Source: an uncultured Eubacteriales bacterium
GTDB taxonomy: Bacteria; Bacillota; Clostridia; Lachnospirales; Cellulosilyticaceae
Direction of reading: 5' to 3'
Assembly (NCBI GenBank): GCA_900551325.1
Contig: URVM01000027.1
Coordinates: 1-35,126, forward strand
Length of the DNA stretch: 35,126 bases
The position numbers and the translations under genes were made by a program. The notes beneath the pieces are model-generated. The model ran no database searches, had not been told where the DNA came from, and saw nothing but the letters and a program-made list of their open reading frames with translations. This document shows, in pieces, positions 8,759 through 17,050 of the stretch; position 1 is the stretch's first letter; every line of letters starts with the position of its first letter.

Positions 8759-10939
8759 CTAACTTTCCTTCATATGTGTTGTTTGATTTTGTGCCATAAC
8801 TAAGTCATAATAAATACCTTTAGCCTGTATAAGTTCTTCATGTGTACCCATCTCGGCAAAAGTACCTTTATCAAGTACAAGTAGTCTATTGGCCTTTTGT
8901 AAAGTAGAAAGTCTATGTGCAATAGCAAAGGTAGTCTTTCCTTTTGTTAATCTTTCAAGTGCTTCTTGAATTTTCTTTTCCGTTTGCGTATCTAGTGCAG
9001 AAGTAGCTTCATCAAGGATTAAGATTTTAGGATTATGCAATACTGCCCTTGCTATAGCTATACGTTGTCTTTCTCCTCCTGATAAGGTATACCCCTTCTC
9101 TCCTATAACGGTGTGATAAGCATCTGGTAGTTTCACGATGAATTCATGAGCATTCGCAACTTTAGCTGCTTCTATAATTTCAGTGAAGGTAGCCTCTGGC
9201 TTAGCATAACGTAGATTATCTAGTATGCTTCCTTCAAATAAGAAGGTTTCTTGAAGTACTACACCTATTTGACTTCTAAGTGTATGTACTGAAAAATCTC
9301 TAAGATCTATTCCATCAATTGTAATTTGTCCCTCTGTTACATCATATAGACGCATGAGTAAATTAATGAGTGTAGACTTTCCTGCTCCTGAATGTCCTAC
9401 AATCCCTATCATTTCTCCTGCTTTTACCTTAAAAGATACATCCTTAAGTACAGGTTCATAAACTTTGTACCCGAAGCTTACCTCTTTAAATTCTACGTCA
9501 CCTACTAATTCCTTTTTCACTGGTGCTTCTTTTTCTTTCATTTCACTATCTTCTTCTAATAGTTCAAATACCTTCCCTGCACTTACAAAAACATCTGCAA
9601 ATACTCTTGGAAGTTGAATAGCCCATCTTAAAGGTACATAAATCATAGTAATATAAGTGGTATATTGAATAAGCTGGCCTAGCTGCATCTTGCCTTTTAA
9701 GACCATATAGCCTCCCATCCATAAAACGAGAAACTCTCCTAGTCCCATTAAATAACCTATGTAAGGATATATTTTAGACCAAAGGGTCTCGGCATTAATC
9801 ATGGCATCTTTTACTTGGTCTACATGATAAGTGTATTTATCAATTTCAATTTGTTCATTACCATAAGCCTTTACAACACGAATTCCACTTAAAATATCAT
9901 GTAATACACTACTTGCCTTCTCATGCTTACGCCACTGTTTCCAGTATCTAAGTCCCATCTTATCTTGCATTTTAGTAACAATATAAAGGACTAAAGGTAA
10001 AGGAATAAGTACTAAAAGTGCCAGTCTATAGTCCATTACAAAAAGCAAAATAGTAAGAATAATAAGTGAAAAGATACGGTTAATAGCATCTCTACCATAG
10101 TTTGATATAAATTCTTGAATTTTTTCCGTATCACTATTAATACGGTTCATCAGTTCACCTGGTGTACGATTAGCAACTGTACTTAAAGAAAGTGCTTGTA
10201 CTTTCATAAATACCTTCTGTCTTAAATCTCTAGAAATACTATTTGAAAGTACATTGGTAAACCTCATTACTAAATATTCAAATCCTGTAATCATTGTAAA
10301 TACGAGAAGATATATAGCTAGTAACACAACCAAATTCACTATATTATTATTTTTAGGTACAATATAATCATCTATTATAACTCTTAAAATATAAGGGTTT
10401 ACAATCCATAATACTTCTGTTGCAAGTGTCCATAGTACAGAATAGAAAAATAACTTCTTATAGTCTTTTCCAATATAGAAAATCTTCTTTAGTACTTCCA
10501 TTTTGTTTTGGCATTTAAAGCAAGTTTTACTTCCATTCAAAAGTGGAAAGCCACATTTTGGACATATGTATTCTTCTTGTTCTTCTTCATACTCGCTATG
10601 ACAACCTGTTTTATTGTAGTAGTTTAAAAGTTTAGCAAGCTCTGCATACCTTTTAAACCACTTAGGCTTAAAGCCACAAAGCATTTGCTCTTCTTCACCC
10701 ACTTTAGCCATAAACAATCCACTACCTACAAGTTGCTTAACCTCATAATCCTTCATCTCACTTAAGGCATAACACTTATACAAGTCATTCTCTTTAAAGA
10801 TGTACAGTTTACTTACTGTTACAACAAGATTGCCCTCCTCGCTTCCCCCCTCAAAATTCAAGTCAAAAGGAAGAGCATAGAGAATGTCTTCTTTAATGTT
10901 ATCTATTACCTTTGTAGGAAGTTCAAATCTCAGTTTCAT
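8759..10939 (-). CDS. ABC exporter with N-terminal PH-like and zinc-ribbon domain
   Basis: A 726-residue half-transporter of the exporter type. An unusual N-terminal soluble domain (1-155) ends in a zinc ribbon, CPKC at 126-129 and CFKC at 140-143. Its first part looks like a bacterial PH-type beta domain (inference). The membrane domain (~160-455) contains six predicted helices. The nucleotide-binding domain has Walker A GHSGAGKST at 515-523, LSGGE at 619-623, Walker B ILILDEATSALD at 639-650 with Glu644, and H-loop His675, so it should be active. It probably pairs with the 750-residue homologue encoded two genes upstream. GGGAG precedes the ATG; the DUF1854 gene ends 27 bases before. The substrate is unknown. 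The canonical order of domains is MSD-NBD with an N-terminal extension where peptidase exporters carry a C39 domain. Confidence 0.85.
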   Translation of the reverse strand: MKLRFELPTKVIDNIKEDILYALPFDLNFEGGSEEGNLVVTVSKLYIFKENDLYKCYALSEMKDYEVKQLVGSGLFMAKVGEEEQMLCGFKPKWFKRYAELAKLLNYYNKTGCHSEYEEEQEEYICPKCGFPLLNGSKTCFKCQNKMEVLKKIFYIGKDYKKLFFYSVLWTLATEVLWIVNPYILRVIIDDYIVPKNNNIVNLVVLLAIYLLVFTMITGFEYLVMRFTNVLSNSISRDLRQKVFMKVQALSLSTVANRTPGELMNRINSDTEKIQEFISNYGRDAINRIFSLIILTILLFVMDYRLALLVLIPLPLVLYIVTKMQDKMGLRYWKQWRKHEKASSVLHDILSGIRVVKAYGNEQIEIDKYTYHVDQVKDAMINAETLWSKIYPYIGYLMGLGEFLVLWMGGYMVLKGKMQLGQLIQYTTYITMIYVPLRWAIQLPRVFADVFVSAGKVFELLEEDSEMKEKEAPVKKELVGDVEFKEVSFGYKVYEPVLKDVSFKVKAGEMIGIVGHSGAGKSTLINLLMRLYDVTEGQITIDGIDLRDFSVHTLRSQIGVVLQETFLFEGSILDNLRYAKPEATFTEIIEAAKVANAHEFIVKLPDAYHTVIGEKGYTLSGGERQRIAIARAVLHNPKILILDEATSALDTQTEKKIQEALERLTKGKTTFAIAHRLSTLQKANRLLVLDKGTFAEMGTHEELIQAKGIYYDLVMAQNQTTHMKES

Positions 10940-10966
10940 ATTTTATCTCCCTCTAAAATCATCAAA

Positions 10967-11425
10967 TTATAAAAACACATCTAATTTCTGCTTACTAAGT
11001 CCATCTAAAGCATGAAAATTACTTACTCGATATTTGTTACCTTCCACATCAGTAATACTTAAAATTTTCTCCTTAATTAAACGGATATTACTTACAAAAT
11101 CTGCTATACAAACTTCCTTCTTACCCGCTGTTGTTTCAAGGTCCACATAAAGATAGCCCATTTTTTCTTTAATTTGATGAATCTTTGTAATCTCTGGCAT
11201 GTAATATTTATAACTTAAGTAGTTAAGTAGCAAAGCGCGTTCTTCTTTTTTTAGACCTTCTAAATTATTTAAAATAGTAATTTCTTCATTATTCTCATCT
11301 AATAATGCTATATACTCCTCTTCATATTGATAAGGAAATAGTCTTACTGCATTAACCTTTTCATAAGTCTTTCCATCCTTTGTTACTTTTAAGAAGCCAC
11401 TTTCCATTTTTTCTATTTGCATCAT
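10967..11425 (-). CDS. DUF1854 family protein
   Basis: A soluble 152-residue protein, without signal peptide or membrane segment. It matches the DUF1854 style: an N-terminal KVNAVRLFPYQYEEEYIALLD segment, an ENNEEITILNNLEGL region and a conserved middle EERALLLNYLSYKYYMPEITKI. DUF1854 genes are typically found beside large ABC exporters; in proteobacteria some are annotated as cyanophycin-associated. The molecular role is unknown. The ATG overlaps the stop of the upstream ABC gene (ATGA), a sign of translational coupling, with a GGGGAG site inside that gene. Its position between two ABC half-transporters suggests it is a subunit or regulator of the complex. A second in-frame ATG immediately follows. 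Confidence 0.75.
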   Translation of the reverse strand: MMQIEKMESGFLKVTKDGKTYEKVNAVRLFPYQYEEEYIALLDENNEEITILNNLEGLKKEERALLLNYLSYKYYMPEITKIHQIKEKMGYLYVDLETTAGKKEVCIADFVSNIRLIKEKILSITDVEGNKYRVSNFHALDGLSKQKLDVFL

Positions 11426-13674
11426 ACGCCTATGCTCCCCTCTTCCATAAATTTAATCGCATCTGCTTGTAGCCCGTAAAGTTCATAGTACTTTCCTTGT
11501 TGCTCCATTAATGCTTCATGAGTTCCTTGTTCAATAAGCTTTCCATCTTCTATAACTGCTAACTTATCTGCATCACGAAGTGTAGATAGTCTATGTGCAA
11601 TAGCAATAATCGTACATCCTTCTTTTAGCTTATCAATAGCTTCTTGGATTTTTCTTTCTGTTTGTGTATCCATAGCAGAAGTTGCTTCATCTAAAATAAG
11701 TAATGAAGGCTTTTGTAAAATAGCTCTTGCAATAGATAAACGTTGTCTTTCTCCGCCTGATAAACCTACTCCCCCTGCACCGATAATCGTGTCATAGGCA
11801 TCTGGAAGTTTCATAATAAACTCATGAGCATATGCTGCTTTAGCTGCTTCAATGATCTGATCCATACTTGCATCTGGATCCGCATAACGAATATTATCTG
11901 CTATTGTGCCTACAAATAAATAAGTCTCTTGAGATACAATACCTATATGCTTTCTTAAGTCCCTGTTTTTAATTTGTTTTACATTGATACCATCTATTAG
12001 AATTTGTCCGTTAGTTGGGTCATAAAGTCTTGATATTAAATGAATCATAGTAGACTTTCCAGCTCCAGTCTTCCCTACAATACCAAACATCTGCCCTGCT
12101 TTTACTTTTAGAGAAATATCCTTAAGAATAGGGCGTCCAACCTCATATTCAAAACTTACTTCCCTAAGCTCTACCCCTTTATAAATCCCATCTATTGATA
12201 CAGGGTGTTCACTTTCTGTTATCGTTGGTACAGTATCTATAATCTCAAACATTCTTGAAGCTGCATCCATACAGTTTGACCATCTGTTCCCTATATTAGC
12301 AAAGAACATAACAGAACTTTCAATCATACCTGTATAGGAGAATAATATATATAAACTTCCTAGTGTAAAGTTGCCATAAATAATAGATAAGGCACCAATG
12401 CCTAGTACAGCCACATTAGAAAATCTTGATAAAAATCTTACCTTAGGAATCATATAAGCTGTTTTATTGCCAATTTGATAACTTACATGATAGAACTCTT
12501 TATTTCTTTCATCATATCTTCTAACCTCAGCTTCTTCTTTGGCAAAAGCCTTTACAACTCTTTGTCCATTAAGGGACTCACTTACTACAGCTTGTGTTCC
12601 CTTTACCGCACGGTGTCTCCTACGCCAAAGTCTTCTTTGTTTCTTTCTAAATCCTTTTAGTATAAGGGTAATTAAAATAACTGAACTAAACATAACTAAT
12701 GTAATAGGTACACTAATCCATAACATAATGCTAAGGAGTCCTATAATCGTTACAAAACTTACAATCCCATATGGCAATACATCCACAAAAAACCAATAAA
12801 TATTCATCGCATCATTTTCTACCCTTGTCATAAGGGAACCTGTTTGCTTACTTGAGAAGAAAGCAACTGGTAGTGTTTGTAACTTAGAAAATATCTCTAC
12901 TTTTATATTCCTTGTAATTTTGGGTGTAATATGAGCAAGTATTAATCCATATACCATGGATAAAATAACACCTATTAATTTAACAAGTGCAATCAAAACA
13001 ACAATAAGAGTAATCTTTCCATACCACTTACCATTTGCCATAAGCACTTCATCGTACAATAAACGTGTACTAAAATAAGGTGCAATTAAGTTAAACACTG
13101 TACTTAAAGTAATCATTACCATTACAGTGATAAATTCTTTCTTATACTCAAAATACTTTTTAAGTAATCTTTTAAAAGTAGTTTGCTTATCCATACAATT
13201 AGGACAAACTCTACGCTCATGATTAGGATATCTACTATGGCATACTGGACAATGAGTTTGTATTTCTTCTAATAAAGCATCATCTATTTCTTCCTTGTTC
13301 TTAGTCTTTAATAAACGCTCTTTAAACTTTTCAAATACGTCACTCATTCCAAGTGAAAATCTAACTAAAGATCTTTCCCCATCTTTTGTACCCATAAGTA
13401 AAGTAGCTGTAGTACTATAACGATACACACTTAGTTCTTCTATATCTTGAAGACCTATCTCCTCATAGTCTGTAACTTCAAAGATATTAGCATCTATCTT
13501 TTCATATCCTTTTAAAAGATAGAGATTTTCCTTATCAAAAGTTAGATGTACATCTATATAACATCCATCTTCATCTAAATCAGCTTTTGCACAATAAAGT
13601 AAACGCTCCACATTTACACCACGTTTACTAAATTCATTTTCTACATACAAAGGCATCTCGTAAAAATATTTCAC
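11422..13674 (-). CDS. ABC exporter with N-terminal PH-like and zinc-ribbon domain, first gene of the unit
   Basis: A 750-residue half-transporter, paralogous to the 726-residue one downstream. The N-terminal soluble region (1-175) ends in CPVC at 142-145 and CPNC at 157-160, a zinc ribbon. The membrane domain spans ~180-465. The nucleotide-binding domain has Walker A GKTGAGKST at 534-542, LSGGE at 638-642 and Walker B LLILDEATSAMD with Glu663. Both nucleotide-binding sites of a heterodimer would therefore be consensus, unlike many heterodimeric exporters with one degenerate site. The start is a GTG, chosen because GGGGGAG lies about 10 bases upstream and no better ATG precedes the conserved N-terminus. 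It overlaps the DUF1854 gene by 4 bases. The substrate is unknown. Confidence 0.85.
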   Translation of the reverse strand: MKYFYEMPLYVENEFSKRGVNVERLLYCAKADLDEDGCYIDVHLTFDKENLYLLKGYEKIDANIFEVTDYEEIGLQDIEELSVYRYSTTATLLMGTKDGERSLVRFSLGMSDVFEKFKERLLKTKNKEEIDDALLEEIQTHCPVCHSRYPNHERRVCPNCMDKQTTFKRLLKKYFEYKKEFITVMVMITLSTVFNLIAPYFSTRLLYDEVLMANGKWYGKITLIVVLIALVKLIGVILSMVYGLILAHITPKITRNIKVEIFSKLQTLPVAFFSSKQTGSLMTRVENDAMNIYWFFVDVLPYGIVSFVTIIGLLSIMLWISVPITLVMFSSVILITLILKGFRKKQRRLWRRRHRAVKGTQAVVSESLNGQRVVKAFAKEEAEVRRYDERNKEFYHVSYQIGNKTAYMIPKVRFLSRFSNVAVLGIGALSIIYGNFTLGSLYILFSYTGMIESSVMFFANIGNRWSNCMDAASRMFEIIDTVPTITESEHPVSIDGIYKGVELREVSFEYEVGRPILKDISLKVKAGQMFGIVGKTGAGKSTMIHLISRLYDPTNGQILIDGINVKQIKNRDLRKHIGIVSQETYLFVGTIADNIRYADPDASMDQIIEAAKAAYAHEFIMKLPDAYDTIIGAGGVGLSGGERQRLSIARAILQKPSLLILDEATSAMDTQTERKIQEAIDKLKEGCTIIAIAHRLSTLRDADKLAVIEDGKLIEQGTHEALMEQQGKYYELYGLQADAIKFMEEGSIGV

Positions 13675-14098
13675 TGCCTTCTCTCCCCCTTCTCTTATAA
13701 GCTACGTAGTTTTTCACAACTTCATAGCACTTTCTACCCACTAGTTATCCTTTCTATTAATTTTTAGTATTTTTTACTTACAATTTATATATAATTTTAA
13801 TTTATATAAGCTAAAATTATCATTAAATAATTTTAAATTGAAAGTTACAATACATTTTAATTTATATTATACTATAATAAACTAAAAATATATAGTAAAA
13901 TTTGTCTCAATGCACTAAAAAAATACTTAACTTTTTTACTAACATATTATTAACTTATAAAATAAATAACTCTCCCCTTATCTTTTAGCATAACCTTCTA
14001 ATCTCCTATCTTCCTTGAGACATAAATAAAAGTCAGCTCAATTCCCTCCCTATTAATTGTTAGGGAAGGGTTCAAACTGACTTTCATCTTAAACTATT
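13675..14098. other. Intergenic region with operon promoter zone and a terminator
   Basis: No gene is supported. The left part (13690-13960) is AT-rich and must contain the promoter of the ABC/glycosidase unit. Several TATAAT-like words occur around 13866-13880 but none has a convincing -35 partner. The right part holds the terminator of the ABC-2 permease operon, listed separately. Confidence 0.55.
14029..14084 (-). terminator. Terminator after the ABC-2 permease gene
   Basis: An outer stem AAAGTCAG (14029-14036) with CTGACTTT (14077-14084) surrounds an inner stem of CCCTCCCTA with TAGGGAAGGG. On the minus strand it is followed by CTTTTATTTAT. It lies 14 bases after the permease stop. Confidence 0.7.
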
Positions 14099-14764
14099 CT
14101 ATGTGTAAACTTTTCTACTTATTCTATATGAAATACTAAAACCTAAAATAACTATTACTAGAATACCTATACATATTAAGCCTAAATTCTGGCTTGCTAT
14201 TGTCATACTCACCTTTCCTAGTTTAAGCATTTTTTCTTCCCCTATAAGCTTACTTCCTGTAATCACAACAATTGGTACACCAAGTCCTATTAAAAAAGGT
14301 AAAATAGCTGTAATGATTTTAGTCTTTGCATAACCCCATTTAAAATAACAAGGAATTTGTATAGCCGCTACAATACTGTATAGTAATATGCCTATACTTA
14401 TAAGGAATATAGTGATGAAAAAATTCATTTCTACCTTCATCACATAGTACATCATTAAGTTAAGAGGCACTAATACCAGACCAATTAACATGATATACAT
14501 AAGCGCCATTAAATACTTACCTCTAATAAACTCTTCCTTTGTAATGGCAATAATACTATAAAACTTATCTAACCTATCCTTTTCGGCTATCATAAATGGA
14601 TAACCTAGAAGCGTATTCCCCATAATAAATAAAACGATATTTAAGGCTAAAGGTATATTAGGTAAAATTGCAATAGTAAGGATTATCCCTGCAAATACTA
14701 ATTCTTTTAAATAATTTTTTGTAATCATCAAATCAAGTTTTATTAGCTTAATGCTTTCTGTCAT
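14099..14764 (-). CDS. ABC-2 type transporter permease
   Basis: A 221-residue integral membrane protein with about six hydrophobic segments. It resembles the ABC-2 permeases of the ABC2_membrane_5 type. The motif AEKDRLDKFYSIIAITKEEFIRGKY (60-84 region) between the second and third segments matches the family hallmark in which a short DK-x-LP-IT loop precedes the next helix. It overlaps the ATPase gene by 17 bases and has a GGGAGGGG ribosome site inside it. Together with the ATPase it should form an exporter; in Firmicutes such GntR-linked sets often respond to cell-wall antibiotics or lipid stress. The substrate is not readable. Confidence 0.8.
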   Translation of the reverse strand: MTESIKLIKLDLMITKNYLKELVFAGIILTIAILPNIPLALNIVLFIMGNTLLGYPFMIAEKDRLDKFYSIIAITKEEFIRGKYLMALMYIMLIGLVLVPLNLMMYYVMKVEMNFFITIFLISIGILLYSIVAAIQIPCYFKWGYAKTKIITAILPFLIGLGVPIVVITGSKLIGEEKMLKLGKVSMTIASQNLGLICIGILVIVILGFSISYRISRKVYT

Positions 14765-15617
14765 TTGTTTTCCCCTCCCTACTTATAAAGATTAGAATAT
14801 CTTCAATTGTTAAATTCTCTACTTCAATTGTAGGACCTAAATTATTTAAATCTTTTACCTTAATCATTCCCTCAAAACCTGCCAAGTATCTTCTTAGACC
14901 TATAATCTTCTTTTCATAAGGGATATACTCATTAGGTCCTCCTTTTATACGTCTATAAGTCTCTAGTAACTCATCTTTTGTTCCCGTAAAAAACATTTTC
15001 CCATTATCTATACACGTAATATAATCTGCCACCTTATCTAAATCACTAGTAATATGAGTAGAAAAAAGAACACTTTTTGTACCATCTTCTATATAGTCTT
15101 GTAATATTTCCATTAATGCATCTCGTGAAGCTGGGTCTAAACCACTGGTAGGCTCATCTAAAATAAGTAGCTTGGCATCATGTGCAAAAGCTGTTGCTAA
15201 CATAAGTTTTACACTCATCCCTCTTGATAAATCACTTACTTTTGCATGACTATTTAAGCCAAATTCCTCTAGATATTTATAAAATTTATTACTATCCCAT
15301 TTTTTATAAAAAAGTTTATAGGCTTTTTCAACCTCTTTTAAAGTCCATTCTCTAACAATGCTTACTTCATCAAAGATCACACCTAAATCTTCTTTAATAA
15401 CCTTTTCATCTCTTACATGGTCTAATCCAAAGATTTTTATATCTCCATTATCCTTCTGTAGCTTATTCAGTATAAGATTTATAGTAGTTGTTTTACCTGC
15501 CCCATTTCCCCCTATCAGTCCCATAATATAACCTGCTGGTAAAGTTAGATGTATATTTTCTAATGAGAAATTATTAAATGTTTTCCCTAACCCCTGAATT
15601 TCTAATAAATTATTCAT
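14748..15617 (-). CDS. ABC transporter ATP-binding protein (YtrB/BcrA-like)
   Basis: A 289-residue ATPase. Walker A is GGNGAGKTT at 36-44, the signature region is LSRGMSVKLML, and Walker B is LLILDEPTSGLD, followed by the switch histidine in LFSTHIT. The signature LSRGM departs from LSGGQ in the way common for this subfamily. About 70 C-terminal residues form an extra alpha/beta tail. It overlaps the gntR gene by 8 bases, with an AGGAGG site inside gntR, and the permease by 17 bases. This indicates one tightly coupled operon regulated by the GntR protein. Confidence 0.88.
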   Translation of the reverse strand: MNNLLEIQGLGKTFNNFSLENIHLTLPAGYIMGLIGGNGAGKTTTINLILNKLQKDNGDIKIFGLDHVRDEKVIKEDLGVIFDEVSIVREWTLKEVEKAYKLFYKKWDSNKFYKYLEEFGLNSHAKVSDLSRGMSVKLMLATAFAHDAKLLILDEPTSGLDPASRDALMEILQDYIEDGTKSVLFSTHITSDLDKVADYITCIDNGKMFFTGTKDELLETYRRIKGGPNEYIPYEKKIIGLRRYLAGFEGMIKVKDLNNLGPTIEVENLTIEDILIFISREGKTNDRKH

Positions 15618-15993
15618 TATATGCCTCCTTAATTAATACATCTATTAAACCCCTAAATTCTTCTTCTCTTATTTTCGCAATGTTAGCTTTCTTAATCCCC
15701 TCTAAAATACTCTCTTCTATTTCTTGCAAAAGCTTTTCTCTCATTATTTCTGTATTAGTAGAAAGTACAAAACATCCTTTTCCTTGAATACTTCTTACAA
15801 AACCTTCTTGCTCTAATTCTTGATATGCCCTTGTTGTAGTAATAACACTTATTTTAAGCTCCTTTGCCAAAGTTCGAATAGAAGGTAATGATTCACCTTC
15901 TTTAATTTCCCCAGCTAGTATAGCTGATTTAAATTGTTCTTTTATCTGCTCATAAATGGGTATTTGTACATTGTTTGATAATATTAACTTCAT
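15610..15993 (-). CDS. GntR family transcriptional regulator, YtrA type
   Basis: A 127-residue regulator. The winged helix occupies residues ~5-75 (IPIYEQIKEQFKSAILAGEI, then LPSIRTLAKELKIS and the recognition helix VITTTRAYQELEQEGFV). A short ~50-residue C-terminal helical dimerisation tail follows and there is no large effector domain, which defines the YtrA subfamily. It heads an operon with the ABC ATPase and permease and probably represses it. A promoter whose -10 region is buried in a perfect palindrome lies just upstream, an obvious operator candidate. AAGGAG lies about 10 bases before the ATG. Confidence 0.88.
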   Translation of the reverse strand: MKLILSNNVQIPIYEQIKEQFKSAILAGEIKEGESLPSIRTLAKELKISVITTTRAYQELEQEGFVRSIQGKGCFVLSTNTEIMREKLLQEIEESILEGIKKANIAKIREEEFRGLIDVLIKEAYNE

Positions 15994-16055
15994 ACCTTCT
16001 CCTTAATGGTGTACATGCCTTTACTTTCTTATAGGTGATAGTTAGATTTTAATTA

Positions 16056-16109
16056 TAAGAAAACAAGTGATTATACTGTATATATACAGTATAATCACTT
16101 GTTTTCTTA
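16056..16109. promoter_or_regulatory. Perfect 54-bp palindrome, probable GntR operator
   Basis: Each 27-base arm is an exact complement of the other, centred between 16082 and 16083 on CTGTATATATACAG, with no unpaired centre. It covers the -10 box and the expected transcription start of the gntR promoter, which suits a repressor site. Its length also makes it able to fold as a hairpin in the transcript or to act as a terminator for the gene upstream, so the operator role is an inference. Confidence 0.7.
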
Positions 16110-16117
16110 ATTGTCAA
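16088..16117 (-). promoter_or_regulatory. Promoter of the gntR-ABC operon
   Basis: On the minus strand TTGACA (16117-16112) is followed after 18 bases by TATACT (16093-16088). The -35 lies just outside the palindrome and the -10 inside it. The start would fall near the palindrome centre, giving a leader of about 80 bases. Confidence 0.6.
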
Positions 16118-16143
16118 TATATTTTATTTAAAAACATAATTTA

Positions 16144-16184
16144 AGGGTATCTTCTAAGTAAGTTCTCTCCTTAAAAGATACCCT
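16144..16184 (-). terminator. Terminator after the Dph6-like gene
   Basis: A 10-bp stem AGGGTATCTT (16144-16153) with AAGATACCCT (16175-16184). On the minus strand it is followed by TTAAATTATGTTTTTAAAT, a weak U-rich tail. It sits 26 bases after the stop. Confidence 0.6.
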
Positions 16185-16209
16185 ATTATTTTCTCACCTT
16201 TAAGTCCCA

Positions 16210-16887
16210 CTACTCTAATATAAGAGAAAGATACATATATTCTCCACGTTGTGTGATTTTACCATCCCGTACTGGGATTGAATGCTTAAATAAAGGTCCA
16301 TCTATGACCGTTGTATGGAACTCTCCTGCTTCACCACAAGGGTCTATCCCTCTTTCTTCTAATTCTTCCATATACTCTTTTGTTAGAATACGTCCTAAAT
16401 CTTCTGCTCTCATACCTTTGTTTAAGTTAACTGTTACAACCTTTGTTACAAATCCTGCTTCAATGAAGGTCTTAACCACTTCTTTATGGTCCATCCCCCA
16501 TAGTGGCATACCTAAACCAAGTCCCACTTGCCCGGTCACTCTTTCATGCCAACATTCATGTTCAGGTACATCTATATCTCCTGTTACAAGAACTTCTGCT
16601 CCAGCCTCTTTTGCCTTTTCTAGTAAGTTAATGAAAACTTCTTCATAACCTTCCCAGCTAGCACACCCTATATAAAGTGGTACACCTATAGCATCTGCTT
16701 GCGCTTGAAGTAAAGCCTGTGAAAGTCCATGTGATCTAGAACGCTCACCTTCTTCTTCCATCATTGCAATAATCCCTACTGCTTCACCTTCTTGCATGGC
16801 TTGATAAAGAGCCAATGAACTATCTTTTCCTCCACTATAAGAGGCTATAAATTTTTTATCTTTAGCACCTATTTTCCAGTTTTTCAT
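16210..16887 (-). CDS. Dph6-related ATP-pyrophosphatase (adenine nucleotide alpha-hydrolase fold)
   Basis: A 225-residue protein with the PP-loop SGGKDS at 18-23 near its N-terminus. Further matches to the diphthine-ammonia-ligase-related family are the segment after MEEEGERSRSHGL, LVTGDIDVPEHECWHERV in the middle, and DPCGEAGEFHT near the end. In eukaryotes and archaea this fold amidates diphthine on elongation factor 2. Bacteria lack diphthamide, so the bacterial members act on another, unknown substrate. GGAGG lies 10 bases before the ATG. It may belong to the run of minus-strand genes from 19021 downwards, although 163 bases separate it from the HAD gene. Confidence 0.8.
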   Translation of the reverse strand: MKNWKIGAKDKKFIASYSGGKDSSLALYQAMQEGEAVGIIAMMEEEGERSRSHGLSQALLQAQADAIGVPLYIGCASWEGYEEVFINLLEKAKEAGAEVLVTGDIDVPEHECWHERVTGQVGLGLGMPLWGMDHKEVVKTFIEAGFVTKVVTVNLNKGMRAEDLGRILTKEYMEELEERGIDPCGEAGEFHTTVIDGPLFKHSIPVRDGKITQRGEYMYLSLILE

Positions 16888-16949
16888 CTTATATAACCTC
16901 CATTTTACTTACATGATAATCCATCATTTTCTAAGATAAGTCTCTGTGT

Positions 16950-17050
16950 ATTTTATCTTTATGTATTATCTTATGTATTTATCTTAATATATCTGCCTTA
17001 ATATGTGTCTGTATCTTAGTATCTATCTTAATATATGTCTTTATCTTAAG
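16950..17050. repeat. Degenerate tandem repeat of TATCTTA(ATATATGTCT)
   Basis: The word TATCTTA or close variants recurs about seven times at intervals of 11-24 bases, often followed by ATATATGTCTG or TGTATT. It fills the gap between the HAD and Dph6-like genes. Units differ in length and sequence, so it looks like an old simple repeat rather than binding sites with fixed spacing. Confidence 0.5.
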
